Of a stretch of 46,919 nt of DNA, positions 1 through 8,455 are shown piece after piece; within the stretch, counting starts at the first letter, position 1, and each line of letters starts with the position of its first letter. The stretch spans positions 1 to 46,919 of the forward strand of contig JAIRWC010000035.1 in the NCBI GenBank assembly GCA_031253495.1. Reading direction: 5' to 3'. The position numbers and the translations under genes are program-made. The notes under the pieces are model-generated. The model saw nothing but the letters and a program-made list of their open reading frames with translations, did not search any database and was not told the origin of the DNA. This DNA comes from Oscillospiraceae bacterium (GTDB taxonomy: Bacteria; Bacillota; Clostridia; Oscillospirales; Ruminococcaceae).

Positions 1-3000
1 ACGGCGAACGCCCTCGCCGGCAACGACGACATGTTCAAACAAAACGGGTTCGACGATTTCATATCAAAACCGATAAACGCGCGGCATTTGGACACTGTTT
101 TAAATAAATACATCCGCGACCGCAATTCGCCGGAAACGGAAAGGCGCGAGGCGGCTAATGCCGTTCCCGCCGAAGCCGTTTCAAAACCGCCCGAGGTATT
201 CGGCGCCTGCGGGCGCGGCGCGCCGTCGCGGCAACGCAAACCCGATTCGCCGTTTAAAAACGGCGAATCGCGTAAACGGCCGAAATTTTTAGTTCCACTT
301 ATTTTCACGGCAGTCGTGCTGCTGACGGTTTTATACCAACACGGCGAATACGACGCCGCGGGGCGGGACAGCGGCAGCCCCTTTTACCAAAATTTGGCGG
401 AAGCTCCCGCGTATGTAAAACGCGGATTCGACCCGAACAGTCTCCTTGAAATTCCGGCGGAAAATTCCGGGGGGTGGGCGCGTTTTGAATACCCGCCGTT
501 TCGTATAATGGATTCTCCCCTGCCGGATTTGCCGTACCGCCCGTTCCTTTCGCCTTGGGGCATGGATACGGAGGAATTTACCGTCGCCGTTTTATTTGAA
601 ATGGACGGGCAATCCGCCGCGTTCGCGGACGGCGGCGTAAATTTCGGGAAAAACGCCGTTCCGGGGATTTTTTTGTCCTCCATAGGGGAGAACTGGGAGA
701 TTTTCCTTAACGGAAAGCTCATACGCTCTGAAACGCATTTGGACGACGCGGGGGAAATCGTGTCCCGCCGCACATGGAGGGACGTATATTTCCCTTTTGA
801 AACCGCGCTGTTGGTTCCGGGTACGAATATCCTGACATTCAGGATTATCGGCGACCCCGCCTATGACGCGACCGGGCTTTATTACGCGTCGCGTAATTAC
901 ATAGACGACTACGGGAGCATCGAGGCGAGGCAACGCAATTTCTTCCTCGCGGCGTTGTGCGGCGTATTCGGCTTCGCCGGTTTTTATTACCTGACGCTGT
1001 TTCTCTCAATCAGGGAAAAAAGGGAGCTTTTCAATCTTTATTTCAGTCTTTTCTCGTTTTTGCTGTGCATCTACGCCGTGGTAAGAAACGATAGTATGGT
1101 AAATTCTCTGATTCCCGATTCGGATATTTCCATACGCTTGGAATATGCCTCCTTGTTTATGCTGCTCCCGGTGTTCGGGCTGTTTGTCGAGAACATGGGG
1201 CGGCGCAAAACAACAAAGCCCACTTGGGTTTTCCTCGGATTTTGCGCGCTGTCGACCATAAGCCAGACTTTTTTCTGCGCCCAGTTCGGAGACGAGGTTT
1301 TGGCGGTCTGGAACGTTTTTGCTTTAATTTACCTTACTTACGTTTTCTTCCACGATATAGCGGCTTTTTATATCCGTGCGCGGCGCGAAAGCAAGAGGGC
1401 GGAAAAATCCGACGAAACCGACACGCGTTTCGGAAATATCCTTTTCGGTTCGGCTATGGTCTATGCCTGCGTAATATATGACACCGCGGGCGTGATACTG
1501 TTCAACGCCCCTTTCAGCATTTTTTTGTACGGCGTCTTCGCGTTCCATATCCTGATAACTTTCAGCCTGTCGCAGAGGTTCGCCGGAATGTACAAGCGGT
1601 TGGGGGAATCGAACGCCGTTTTGGAAGCCGCCGTTCAAGAGCGCACCCTTGAATTGGAAAGGCAAGTCGAGATAGCGGTTCGCGCTTCCAAAGCGAAAAG
1701 CAATTTCCTCGCCGATATGTCCCACGAGATACGCACGCCGATGAACGCGATTATGGGAATAGCGCAAATCGAGCTTCAAAAAGGCGACCTAACGGAAAAC
1801 CAAACGGTTGCGCTGGAAAAAATATACAACGCCGGCGACACACTGCTTGGAATTATCAACAGTATTCTTGACCTGTCGAAAATAGAAACGGGGAAGCCGG
1901 AATTAAACCCCGCCGAATATGACATACCAAGCCTTATCAACGACGTGGCGCGGATTAACGCCGTGCGTATCGGTTCCAAGCGAATTGAGTTTCTGCTTGA
2001 CATAGACGAAAATCTGCCGCTTAAGATGTTCGGCGACGAACTGCGGCTCAAACAGATTTTGAACAACTTGCTTTCAAACGCCGTAAAGTACACCGAAGAG
2101 GGCTATGTTAAGCTGTCGGCGAGCCATACCGCCGAAAATGGCGACGTGTTCCTGCGTTTCGCGGTAGAGGACACGGGGCAGGGCTTGAAGCCCGAGGACA
2201 AAGACCGGCTGTTTTCAAAGCATCCGCGTTTCAACGCCGAGGCGAACCGCTTTGCGGAGGGGACGGGAATAAGTCTTAACATAACCGAAAACCTTGTAAC
2301 GATGATGGACGGAAAAATCGAGGTTGAAAGCGAGTACGGCAAAGGCAGCGTGTTTACCGTAACGGTGAAACAAAAAGCGGTGAACGGCGAAACCGTCGGT
2401 TCAAAGATTTCACGGCGCCCGCGCGATTTTGCCTTCGCGGACGGCGGGCGCGCCGAAAGTTTGCCGGTCGTCCGCGAGCCGTATAACCCGCAAATGCGGC
2501 AAAACGCAACAGACCCGGAACTGCTCGCGGTATTCCGGCGCGATATACAAAAAACCGTCGCCGTGCTGCGGGAAACGGTTGAAAACGGCAATACAAAGCT
2601 GTTCACCACCGCCGTCCACGGCGCGAAGTCCGCACTCGCAAATATCGGCGAGACCGAGCTTTCAAAAACGGCGGCCCGGCTTGAAAGCGCGGGGCGCGGC
2701 GGCGATACGGGATATATATCCGCGAACGCGGAAAGGTTTGCGGAAACGCTCGAGGCTTTAGCCGAAGAATTAACCCCGAAAGAAACGGGGGGCGCGGACG
2801 GCGGCGACGTAACGGAAGACGACGCGTATCTGGCGGAGCAGCTGCGCGTGATAAAATCAGCCTGCGAGGATTACGACGATACCGCCGCGTACGCGGCTTT
2901 AGACCGATTGGGGGAAAAGCGCCTGAAAAAAGAAACCTCGAAAATACTCGATGAAATTCGCGGCGATTTATTCTTGAACAGCGATTTTGAGGGGGCGGCG

Positions 3001-3057
3001 AAACGGGCGGAGAAGTTTATAAACGAGTTGGCGGAGCGAGCGTATGGGCAGTGTTGA
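1..3057 (+). CDS. REC-linked 7TM sensor histidine kinase with C-terminal Hpt (5' end missing)
   Basis: The reading frame is open from base 1, so the protein starts outside the window. The first ~35 residues are the end of a receiver domain (the ALAGND and ISKPI motifs around the conserved Lys). A charged linker and a transmembrane segment near residues 95-112 follow. Next come an extracellular beta-rich region (~120-300) and several membrane helices (~305-530), an arrangement like 7TMR-DISM sensors. A coiled coil leads to HisKA with the phospho-His in SHEIRTP (~574) and an ATPase domain with N box NNLLSNAVKYTEEG and G1 DTGQG. The G2 box reads GTGISL instead of the usual GTGLGL. An Hpt domain (HGAKSALANIG, ~873) ends the protein, which has no C-terminal receiver. 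A receiver before the sensor is unusual: either a second kinase is fused upstream or this is an inverted hybrid. The signal is unknown. Kinase identity is secure. Confidence 0.9.
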   Translation, partial: TANALAGNDDMFKQNGFDDFISKPINARHLDTVLNKYIRDRNSPETERREAANAVPAEAVSKPPEVFGACGRGAPSRQRKPDSPFKNGESRKRPKFLVPLIFTAVVLLTVLYQHGEYDAAGRDSGSPFYQNLAEAPAYVKRGFDPNSLLEIPAENSGGWARFEYPPFRIMDSPLPDLPYRPFLSPWGMDTEEFTVAVLFEMDGQSAAFADGGVNFGKNAVPGIFLSSIGENWEIFLNGKLIRSETHLDDAGEIVSRRTWRDVYFPFETALLVPGTNILTFRIIGDPAYDATGLYYASRNYIDDYGSIEARQRNFFLAALCGVFGFAGFYYLTLFLSIREKRELFNLYFSLFSFLLCIYAVVRNDSMVNSLIPDSDISIRLEYASLFMLLPVFGLFVENMGRRKTTKPTWVFLGFCALSTISQTFFCAQFGDEVLAVWNVFALIYLTYVFFHDIAAFYIRARRESKRAEKSDETDTRFGNILFGSAMVYACVIYDTAGVILFNAPFSIFLYGVFAFHILITFSLSQRFAGMYKRLGESNAVLEAAVQERTLELERQVEIAVRASKAKSNFLADMSHEIRTPMNAIMGIAQIELQKGDLTENQTVALEKIYNAGDTLLGIINSILDLSKIETGKPELNPAEYDIPSLINDVARINAVRIGSKRIEFLLDIDENLPLKMFGDELRLKQILNNLLSNAVKYTEEGYVKLSASHTAENGDVFLRFAVEDTGQGLKPEDKDRLFSKHPRFNAEANRFAEGTGISLNITENLVTMMDGKIEVESEYGKGSVFTVTVKQKAVNGETVGSKISRRPRDFAFADGGRAESLPVVREPYNPQMRQNATDPELLAVFRRDIQKTVAVLRETVENGNTKLFTTAVHGAKSALANIGETELSKTAARLESAGRGGDTGYISANAERFAETLEALAEELTPKETGGADGGDVTEDDAYLAEQLRVIKSACEDYDDTAAYAALDRLGEKRLKKETSKILDEIRGDLFLNSDFEGAAKRAEKFINELAERAYGQC
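244..269. repeat. Perfect 12-bp inverted repeat inside coding linker
   Basis: GATTCGCCGTTT (244-255) and its exact reverse complement (258-269) are separated by AA. The repeat lies in the low-complexity linker between the receiver remnant and the first membrane segment of the kinase and encodes part of the DSPFKNGES stretch. It is not followed by a T-tract, so it is not a standard terminator. Confidence 0.85.
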
Positions 3058-3075
3058 AAAACACGTCATAAACTC

Positions 3076-3104
3076 TTGCAAAAAATGTCAAAATATGTTA
3101 TAAT
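3076..3104 (+). promoter_or_regulatory. Sigma-A promoter for the fibronectin-III protein gene
   Basis: TTGCAA (3076-3081), a 17-bp spacer and TATAAT (3099-3104), with a TGT extended -10. It sits 28 bases upstream of the start codon, in the gap after the kinase stop. Confidence 0.8.
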
Positions 3105-3131
3105 AAGTGAAACTTTTGTGAAAGGCGGATA

Positions 3132-4913
3132 ATGTCAATGAAAAAGAAAATCTTAAGCGTATTTTTGACGCTCGCCATGGCGGCGGGCGTCGTCCTCGTC
3201 CCGAACGGGGGATTGATATTTAAATCGTCGGCGGAATCTTCGGACGATTATGAATATGTCAATAAATATATTACTCTTTCAAAGCGGGACTATTCGTGGG
3301 ACTATCTGCCGGAATTACACGTGAATACCGACCTTTCGGAAAACTCCGCGACATTAACGTGGAAAGCCGTTCCCGACGCGGTGCAATATGATATTTTACG
3401 GTATAATTCGACGAAAAAAGAATATGCCATAATCGCTACCAAAAAAGGGAATGCGACAAGCCATAAGATTACCGGCTTAAAACCGGGTACCTTTTATACG
3501 TTCCGGGTGCGCGCCCAGACGAGTTATGAGGGGAATAGATACATTTCGAATTTGTCGGATATAAGTGTGCGGACGCTCGACGACCCGTCAAAAATCAAGA
3601 GCCGCAACGATAAAATCGACAAGGGTTATACGGCGGGCGTTACATCCAAAACGGTGAAAATATCCGCAAAAAACATTTATACGACTGCCGATACAAGGTC
3701 AAATTGGGCGCGGGTTTCCTCGCTCACGCAATTCGTCGATAAGGGCGGCAACCCCTGTTTCGCGTATGAAGACGGCGACTATATAAAAATAGCCAAGCTC
3801 GACAAGAACCAAAAGCTGACCTCAACCTTGAAAATCAAGAAAAAATATCCGCTCTTCGGCGGGTTGACAAGCGACGCGAAGGGCAATTATTACATCGTGT
3901 GGGGGCAGGACGACGAAAAAGAAAAGAAAACGGTCGTTACGTTGGCGGTATCAAAGTATAACGGCGACGGCAAGCATATAAAAACGACGACGTATCAAGG
4001 CGGGGATATAGGCACAAAATTGCCGTTCTACTACGGGGTTACAGGAATGACGCCATACCGCTGCGGAAATTGCGCTATAGCCTTGAAAGGCGACGTTTTG
4101 GTCGTCAATTACGCCAGAACCATGTATAAATCGTCCGACGGGTTAAATCACCAAAGCAACGGGGTGATTGCGGTAAATATATCTTCCATGGAGAAGAATC
4201 AGGATTACGGTTCATATGCCAGCCATTCCTTCGACCAGCGGGTGATGTTCGACAAAACGGGGGCTGTTTGGTTCGCCCAACACGGCGACGCTTATCCGCG
4301 CGGGTTTAAAGCAGAGACGGAAGGAAAAGCCTTTGTGCCGTTTCATTTTTACCTTGACGCGTCCGATTTCAGCGATATGTATATAGTAAACATCACGAAC
4401 GCGCAATTAGGCGGAATAGTCGAAACAAGCACGGGAATAGTTTTAGCCGGCGCGTCGGTTAAGGGCATGACGAAAAGCACGTATGAAAAACAGTCGCGGA
4501 ATCTTTTTGTCGTTTACGCAGACCCGGAGTTGAAGATGCCGGGCGGCAAATCCCGCACGGGCGATTGCAACGGCGCCAAGGTTACGGACACGGGCATATT
4601 ATGGCTCACGGATTACGGCACGGATTATGAAGCGCGGGAATCGCAGGTCGTTTATACAAACAACGACAGAATAGTGGTTATGTGGGAAAAGCACAACAGG
4701 AAGACCGGGAAATTCGCGCAGAGTTATTATATGGTTTTAAGTTCAAACGGCGCGGTTTTGCAAAAAGCCGCCCCCATGAATAAAATACGGCTGAACGCCT
4801 GCGAGGAACCCGTTTACGCGAACGGCAGGATTTATTGGGTAACGGCGGAATATGGCGGGAACGCGAAAATCCACGAATTGAAAATAGGCGAGCTTGTCCC
4901 GAAAAAGAAATAA
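3132..4913 (+). CDS. Secreted fibronectin type III protein with propeller-like C-terminal region
   Basis: A 593-residue exported protein. Residues 1-34 are a signal peptide (basic MSMKKK, hydrophobic core, likely cleavage after SSA). Residues ~56-150 form a fibronectin type III domain, with SATLTWKAVPDAVQYDILR and GLKPGTFYTFRVRA as the typical strands. The remaining ~440 residues are beta-rich, with spaced aromatic strands (YYIVWG, VWFAQHG, ILWLTDYG, IVVMWEK, IYWVTAEYG) that suggest a beta-propeller-like repeat; no catalytic motif is recognisable. There is no LPxTG, membrane anchor or S-layer repeat, so it is probably free or loosely attached outside the cell. The start at 3132 is set by AAGG six bases upstream; the ATG at 3138 lies too far from it. 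The gene has its own promoter and is probably monocistronic. Confidence 0.8.
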   Translation: MSMKKKILSVFLTLAMAAGVVLVPNGGLIFKSSAESSDDYEYVNKYITLSKRDYSWDYLPELHVNTDLSENSATLTWKAVPDAVQYDILRYNSTKKEYAIIATKKGNATSHKITGLKPGTFYTFRVRAQTSYEGNRYISNLSDISVRTLDDPSKIKSRNDKIDKGYTAGVTSKTVKISAKNIYTTADTRSNWARVSSLTQFVDKGGNPCFAYEDGDYIKIAKLDKNQKLTSTLKIKKKYPLFGGLTSDAKGNYYIVWGQDDEKEKKTVVTLAVSKYNGDGKHIKTTTYQGGDIGTKLPFYYGVTGMTPYRCGNCAIALKGDVLVVNYARTMYKSSDGLNHQSNGVIAVNISSMEKNQDYGSYASHSFDQRVMFDKTGAVWFAQHGDAYPRGFKAETEGKAFVPFHFYLDASDFSDMYIVNITNAQLGGIVETSTGIVLAGASVKGMTKSTYEKQSRNLFVVYADPELKMPGGKSRTGDCNGAKVTDTGILWLTDYGTDYEARESQVVYTNNDRIVVMWEKHNRKTGKFAQSYYMVLSSNGAVLQKAAPMNKIRLNACEEPVYANGRIYWVTAEYGGNAKIHELKIGELVPKKK

Positions 4914-4990
4914 CGTTTCGGTTCTCGTCGGAAACCGTATCGCGGCGGGGTGTTACGGAACGGCGTTAGGGTATGTTTGGGGGCGCGGGC

Positions 4991-5019
4991 TTGACAAACG
5001 CGCCGGGCGGTGGTATAAT
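4991..5019 (+). promoter_or_regulatory. Sigma-A promoter for the EF-G-like gene
   Basis: Consensus TTGACA (4991-4996), a 17-bp spacer and TATAAT (5014-5019), with a TGG extended -10. It predicts a transcript start near 5026 and a leader of about 88 bases. Confidence 0.88.
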
Positions 5020-5060
5020 AGGCGCGGGCGGCAAACGCGCAAAAATTTTAACCGCTTTAA

Positions 5061-5086
5061 AATAAAAGCTTCGCGGAGTTTTTATT
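5061..5086 (+). promoter_or_regulatory. Leader hairpin upstream of the EF-G-like gene
   Basis: AATAAAAGCTTCG (5061-5073) pairs with CGGAGTTTTTATT (5074-5086). With a CGCG tetraloop this gives an 11-bp stem containing two G-U pairs. Its right arm is U-rich, like an intrinsic terminator. It lies between the promoter and the ribosome binding site (GGGGAGG, 5101-5107), so it could act as an attenuator. Confidence 0.5.
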
Positions 5087-5113
5087 GAATTATAAAACGC
5101 GGGGAGGAACCCA

Positions 5114-7159
5114 ATGAAATCCTATAAATGCAAAAACATCAGAAACATCGCCCTTGTCGGTCATGGCGGAAGCGGTAAAACCGCCTTAGCGGAAGCGTTG
5201 GTATTCAAAAGCGGCGGCTCCGACAGACTGGGGCGCGTACCGGAGGGCAATACGGTCTGCGACTACGACCCGGAGGAAATAAAAAGAAAGATTTCGCTCA
5301 ACACCTCCCTTGCCTACGCCGAATGGAAAGACGTTAAAATCAATATCGCGGACACCCCGGGGCAGTTTGATTTTATAGGCGGGATGTACGAGGGGATTAG
5401 GGCCGCCGAAACGGTTATTATCGCGCTCCCCGCCAAAGACGGCGTTCAGGTGGGGACAATCAAGGCGTATAACGAAACGGTCAGGCAGGGGAAAGCGCGC
5501 GTCTTCGCCGTTACGAAAACCGACGAGGAAAACGCCGATTTCGGCAAAGCGCTCGAGGGGATTGAAGCGCAGTTCGGTTCGTCCGCGCGCCCCGTGATAA
5601 TACCGGGGGGGGACGGCGTTCTCGTAAACCTGCTGACCATGAAAGCGCACAAATACGACAAAGCCGGGAACCGTTCGGAAACCGCTTTGCCCGCGGGCGA
5701 TTTTAAATCCTTGCGTTCAAAACTGGCGGAAGCCGTAGCCGAAACCGACGAGGCGTTAATGGAGCGTTTCTTTGAAAGCGAGGGCGAGGACTTCACCGAC
5801 GGGGAATTTGCCAAGGGCGTGCGCGACGGGTTGGTTCAAGGGGTAATCGCGCCCGTAATCTGTTGTTCCGCCGAAACCCTTTTAGGGATTGACATGATAC
5901 TCGACCTAATCGCGGACTCGTTCCCGGCCGCCGACGAAACCGACGGGGAGAGGTCGGGCGACGCGAGAATCAAATACGACGAATCCGCTCCTTTGGCGGC
6001 GTATATATTCAAAACCCTCGCCGACCCGTTCGTCGGGAAGATGAGTTTTGTGAAAATCATAACGGGTTCGTTAAGCGCGAAAGCCGAACCCACGAACTCC
6101 CGCACGGGCGAGACGGAGCGGTTCGGTAAGATATTGGCGTTGAGAGGCAAAAAGCAAGACGAGCTGACGGAAGCGTTCGCGGGGGATATAGTGGCGGTTA
6201 CCAAACTTGACGCGACCACCGGCGACGCGCTTTGCGCCGCTTCAAAAATCGTCGGTTTCAACCCGGTTGAATTTCCCGTACCCTGTTTTTTCCGCGCCGT
6301 TTCCGTAAAAGGCAAGGGCGACGAGGGTAAAATCAGCAACGCCCTCGGGCGCATTATCGAGGAGGATTTAACGCTTTCCTACGCGAATAACGCCGAAACC
6401 CACCAACGCGTTTTGGGCGGGCTTGGCGAACAGCACCTCGACGTCGCCGTCAGCAAAATGAGGAACAAGTTCGGCGTGGAGGTGGAGCTTTCGGAACCGA
6501 TTATCGCCTATCGCGAAACCATACGCAAAAAGGTCGTGAACATCGAGGGCAAACATAAAAAACAATCCGGCGGCGCCGGGCAGTTCGGGGTGGTTATAAT
6601 GGAATTTGAGCCGCACGCCGGAGACGAGCTGATTTTCGAGGAACGGGTGTTCGGGGGCAGCGTGCCCAAGCAGTTCTTCCCCGCCGTTGAAAAGGGTTTG
6701 AGGGAAAGCGTGGAACACGGCGTACTCGCGGGTTATCCCGTCGTAAGGCTCAAAGCGACGCTGGTCGACGGCAAGTACCATCCCGTGGACAGCAAGGAAA
6801 TAGCGTTCGTGCAGGCGGCGCGCCTCGCGTTTAAGGAAGGCGTGAAAGAAGCGTCCCCTTGTTTGCTTGAACCAATACTTTCCATGAAAATCCTCGTCGG
6901 CGACGAGAACACGGGCGACGTAATGGGGATAGTCAACAAGCGGCGCGGCGCGGTTCTCGGAACCAACCCCGCGGGCGGCGGCATGACCGTGATAGAGGCC
7001 GAAATGCCGCAAGCCGAAACGTCGGATTTCGCGCTTGTCATTTTGCAGATGACGAAAGGCATGGGCAGCTTTACGCAGAAATTCGCGAGGTATCAGGAGC
7101 TTCCGCAAAACCTTGAGGCGGAGGTTATCGCCAACGCCCCGAAACGGGAAAACAATTAA
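5114..7159 (+). CDS. Elongation factor G-like translational GTPase (EF-G paralogue)
   Basis: A 681-residue protein of near-full EF-G length. The G domain has P-loop GHGGSGKT (16-23), G3 DTPGQ (80-84) and TKTD (134-137) where EF-G has NKMD. The Asn-to-Thr change is tolerated in some other GTPases, such as the SRP family, so it need not abolish GTP binding. Domain II, then EF-G domains III-V, including the GGAGQFGVVIMEFEP stretch and a C-terminal domain ending near FTQKFARYQELP, are intact. It belongs to the clostridial EF-G-like group, separate from the fusA that sits with rpsL/rpsG and tuf; none of those are nearby. It may act in translocation, recycling or stress-time translation, but the role is not known. 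The start is fixed by GGGGAGG six bases upstream. It has its own promoter and structured leader. Confidence 0.9.
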   Translation: MKSYKCKNIRNIALVGHGGSGKTALAEALVFKSGGSDRLGRVPEGNTVCDYDPEEIKRKISLNTSLAYAEWKDVKINIADTPGQFDFIGGMYEGIRAAETVIIALPAKDGVQVGTIKAYNETVRQGKARVFAVTKTDEENADFGKALEGIEAQFGSSARPVIIPGGDGVLVNLLTMKAHKYDKAGNRSETALPAGDFKSLRSKLAEAVAETDEALMERFFESEGEDFTDGEFAKGVRDGLVQGVIAPVICCSAETLLGIDMILDLIADSFPAADETDGERSGDARIKYDESAPLAAYIFKTLADPFVGKMSFVKIITGSLSAKAEPTNSRTGETERFGKILALRGKKQDELTEAFAGDIVAVTKLDATTGDALCAASKIVGFNPVEFPVPCFFRAVSVKGKGDEGKISNALGRIIEEDLTLSYANNAETHQRVLGGLGEQHLDVAVSKMRNKFGVEVELSEPIIAYRETIRKKVVNIEGKHKKQSGGAGQFGVVIMEFEPHAGDELIFEERVFGGSVPKQFFPAVEKGLRESVEHGVLAGYPVVRLKATLVDGKYHPVDSKEIAFVQAARLAFKEGVKEASPCLLEPILSMKILVGDENTGDVMGIVNKRRGAVLGTNPAGGGMTVIEAEMPQAETSDFALVILQMTKGMGSFTQKFARYQELPQNLEAEVIANAPKRENN

Positions 7160-7172
7160 CCGACCGCGCCGT

Positions 7173-7198
7173 CGCGGCGGACTCGCCGCGTTTTAATT
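7173..7198 (+). terminator. Intrinsic terminator after the EF-G-like gene
   Basis: CGCGGCG (7173-7179), GACT loop, CGCCGCG (7184-7190), then TTTTAATT. It lies just after the EF-G-like stop codon. The next gene starts 24 bases later, so some readthrough is possible. Confidence 0.7.
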
Positions 7199-7221
7199 GA
7201 AGATTGGCATAAGGAGCGACC

Positions 7222-8427
7222 ATGAACGGAAAATGTTTGATAATCGGCTGCGGCGGCGTGGCGAGCGCCGCCGTTCACAAATGTTGCCAAAACAGCGGCG
7301 TTTTCAAGGAAATTATGATTGCCGCCCGAACCAAGTCCAAATGCGACGGGCTGAAGGCAAAACTTGAGGGGACGACTTCCGCGGTTATCCGCACGGCGCG
7401 GGTCGACGCCGACGATATAGGCGAGTTAATCACGCTGATTGGCGGTTTCGAGCCGGACGTCGTTTTGCACCTCGCGCTGCCCTATCAGGATTTGTCGATA
7501 ATGGAAGCCTGCCTCGCCACCAAAACCCACTATGTGGATACCGCGAATTACGAACCGCCCGACGACGCTAAGTTTGAATACAAATGGCAGTGGGCATACC
7601 GCGAAAAGTTTGAGAAAGCGGGGATAACGGCGTTACTCGGGAGCGGCTTCGACCCCGGCGTAACGGGGGTGTTTTGCGCTTACGCGGCGAAACACTACTT
7701 CGACGAGATAGAATATATAGACATCCTCGACTGTAACGGCGGAGACCACGGCTATCCCTTCGCGACGAACTTCAACCCGGAAATAAATATCCGCGAGGTT
7801 ACGGCGAAAGGCGGCTACTGGGAAAACGGCGAGCATATCGAAACCGAGCCCATGGAGATTAAGCGGGAATACGATTTTGAAGAGGTGGGCGTAAAAGATA
7901 TGTACCTTATCCACCACGAGGAACTGGAATCCCTCGCCCTGAACATCAAAGGGGTTAAGCGGATTAGGTTTTTTATGACGTTCGGCCAAAGCTACCTCAC
8001 CCACCTTAAATGCCTTGAAAACGTGGGGATGACTTCAATCAAGCCGATTGTTTACGAAGGGCGGGAAATCGTCCCGCTGCAATTCCTCAAGGCGGTTCTT
8101 CCCGACCCCGCCTCCCTCGGTCCGAGGACCAAGGGAAAGACCAACATCGGCTGTATCATACGGGGGAAAAAAGACGGCAAAAGCCTCAATTACCGCGTTT
8201 ATAACGTCTGCGACCATCAGGAATGTTATAAAGAAGTCGGTTCGCAGGCGGTCTCATACACCACCGGGGTTCCCGCCATGATTGGCGCGATGATGATTAT
8301 GACGGGCGTTTGGAACAAAGCGGGGGTGTATAATATCGAGGAATTTGACCCCGACCCGTTCATGGACGCGCTGAACAAATGGGGCTTGCCGTGGAAAGAG
8401 GACTTTAACCCGAAATTGGCGGATTAG
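7222..8427 (+). CDS. Saccharopine dehydrogenase family enzyme, probable carboxynorspermidine dehydrogenase
   Basis: A 401-residue cytosolic oxidoreductase. The N-terminal Rossmann fold starts with IIGCGGVASAAVHKC (7-21), binding NAD(P). The central region contains THYVDTANYEPPDD and GSGFDPGVTGVF, typical of the Lys1/saccharopine dehydrogenase family. Length and motifs fit the bacterial branch that reductively condenses diaminopropane or putrescine with aspartate semialdehyde to make carboxynorspermidine or carboxyspermidine, the penultimate step of alternative polyamine synthesis. The decarboxylase (nspC-like) usually found beside it is absent here, as is arginine decarboxylase, so the partner must lie elsewhere. 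The start is clear: AAGGAG five bases before ATG. It ends in a terminator shared with corA. A lysine-pathway saccharopine dehydrogenase is the main alternative. Confidence 0.82.
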   Translation: MNGKCLIIGCGGVASAAVHKCCQNSGVFKEIMIAARTKSKCDGLKAKLEGTTSAVIRTARVDADDIGELITLIGGFEPDVVLHLALPYQDLSIMEACLATKTHYVDTANYEPPDDAKFEYKWQWAYREKFEKAGITALLGSGFDPGVTGVFCAYAAKHYFDEIEYIDILDCNGGDHGYPFATNFNPEINIREVTAKGGYWENGEHIETEPMEIKREYDFEEVGVKDMYLIHHEELESLALNIKGVKRIRFFMTFGQSYLTHLKCLENVGMTSIKPIVYEGREIVPLQFLKAVLPDPASLGPRTKGKTNIGCIIRGKKDGKSLNYRVYNVCDHQECYKEVGSQAVSYTTGVPAMIGAMMIMTGVWNKAGVYNIEEFDPDPFMDALNKWGLPWKEDFNPKLAD

Positions 8428-8455
8428 ACGAAATTTTCCGTCTAAAACCATTTTT
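8424..8455. terminator. Bidirectional terminator between convergent genes
   Basis: TTAGACG (8424-8430) pairs with CGTCTAA (8439-8445) around an 8-base loop. A run of six T follows at a short distance on the plus strand. Both the dehydrogenase stop codon (8425-8427) and the corA stop codon (8442-8444) lie inside the hairpin. Confidence 0.65.

Noticed and set aside
4894-5088. A 64-codon plus-strand frame between the fibronectin-III gene and the EF-G-like gene
   Set aside because: It overlaps the end of the upstream gene, runs through a consensus promoter and a hairpin, has no ribosome binding site and has an Arg/Gly-rich composition typical of a chance frame.
6368-7108. A 246-codon minus-strand frame opposite the EF-G-like gene
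   Set aside because: Antisense to conserved EF-G domains, with no start signal and a His/Arg/Leu-rich composition typical of a shadow frame.
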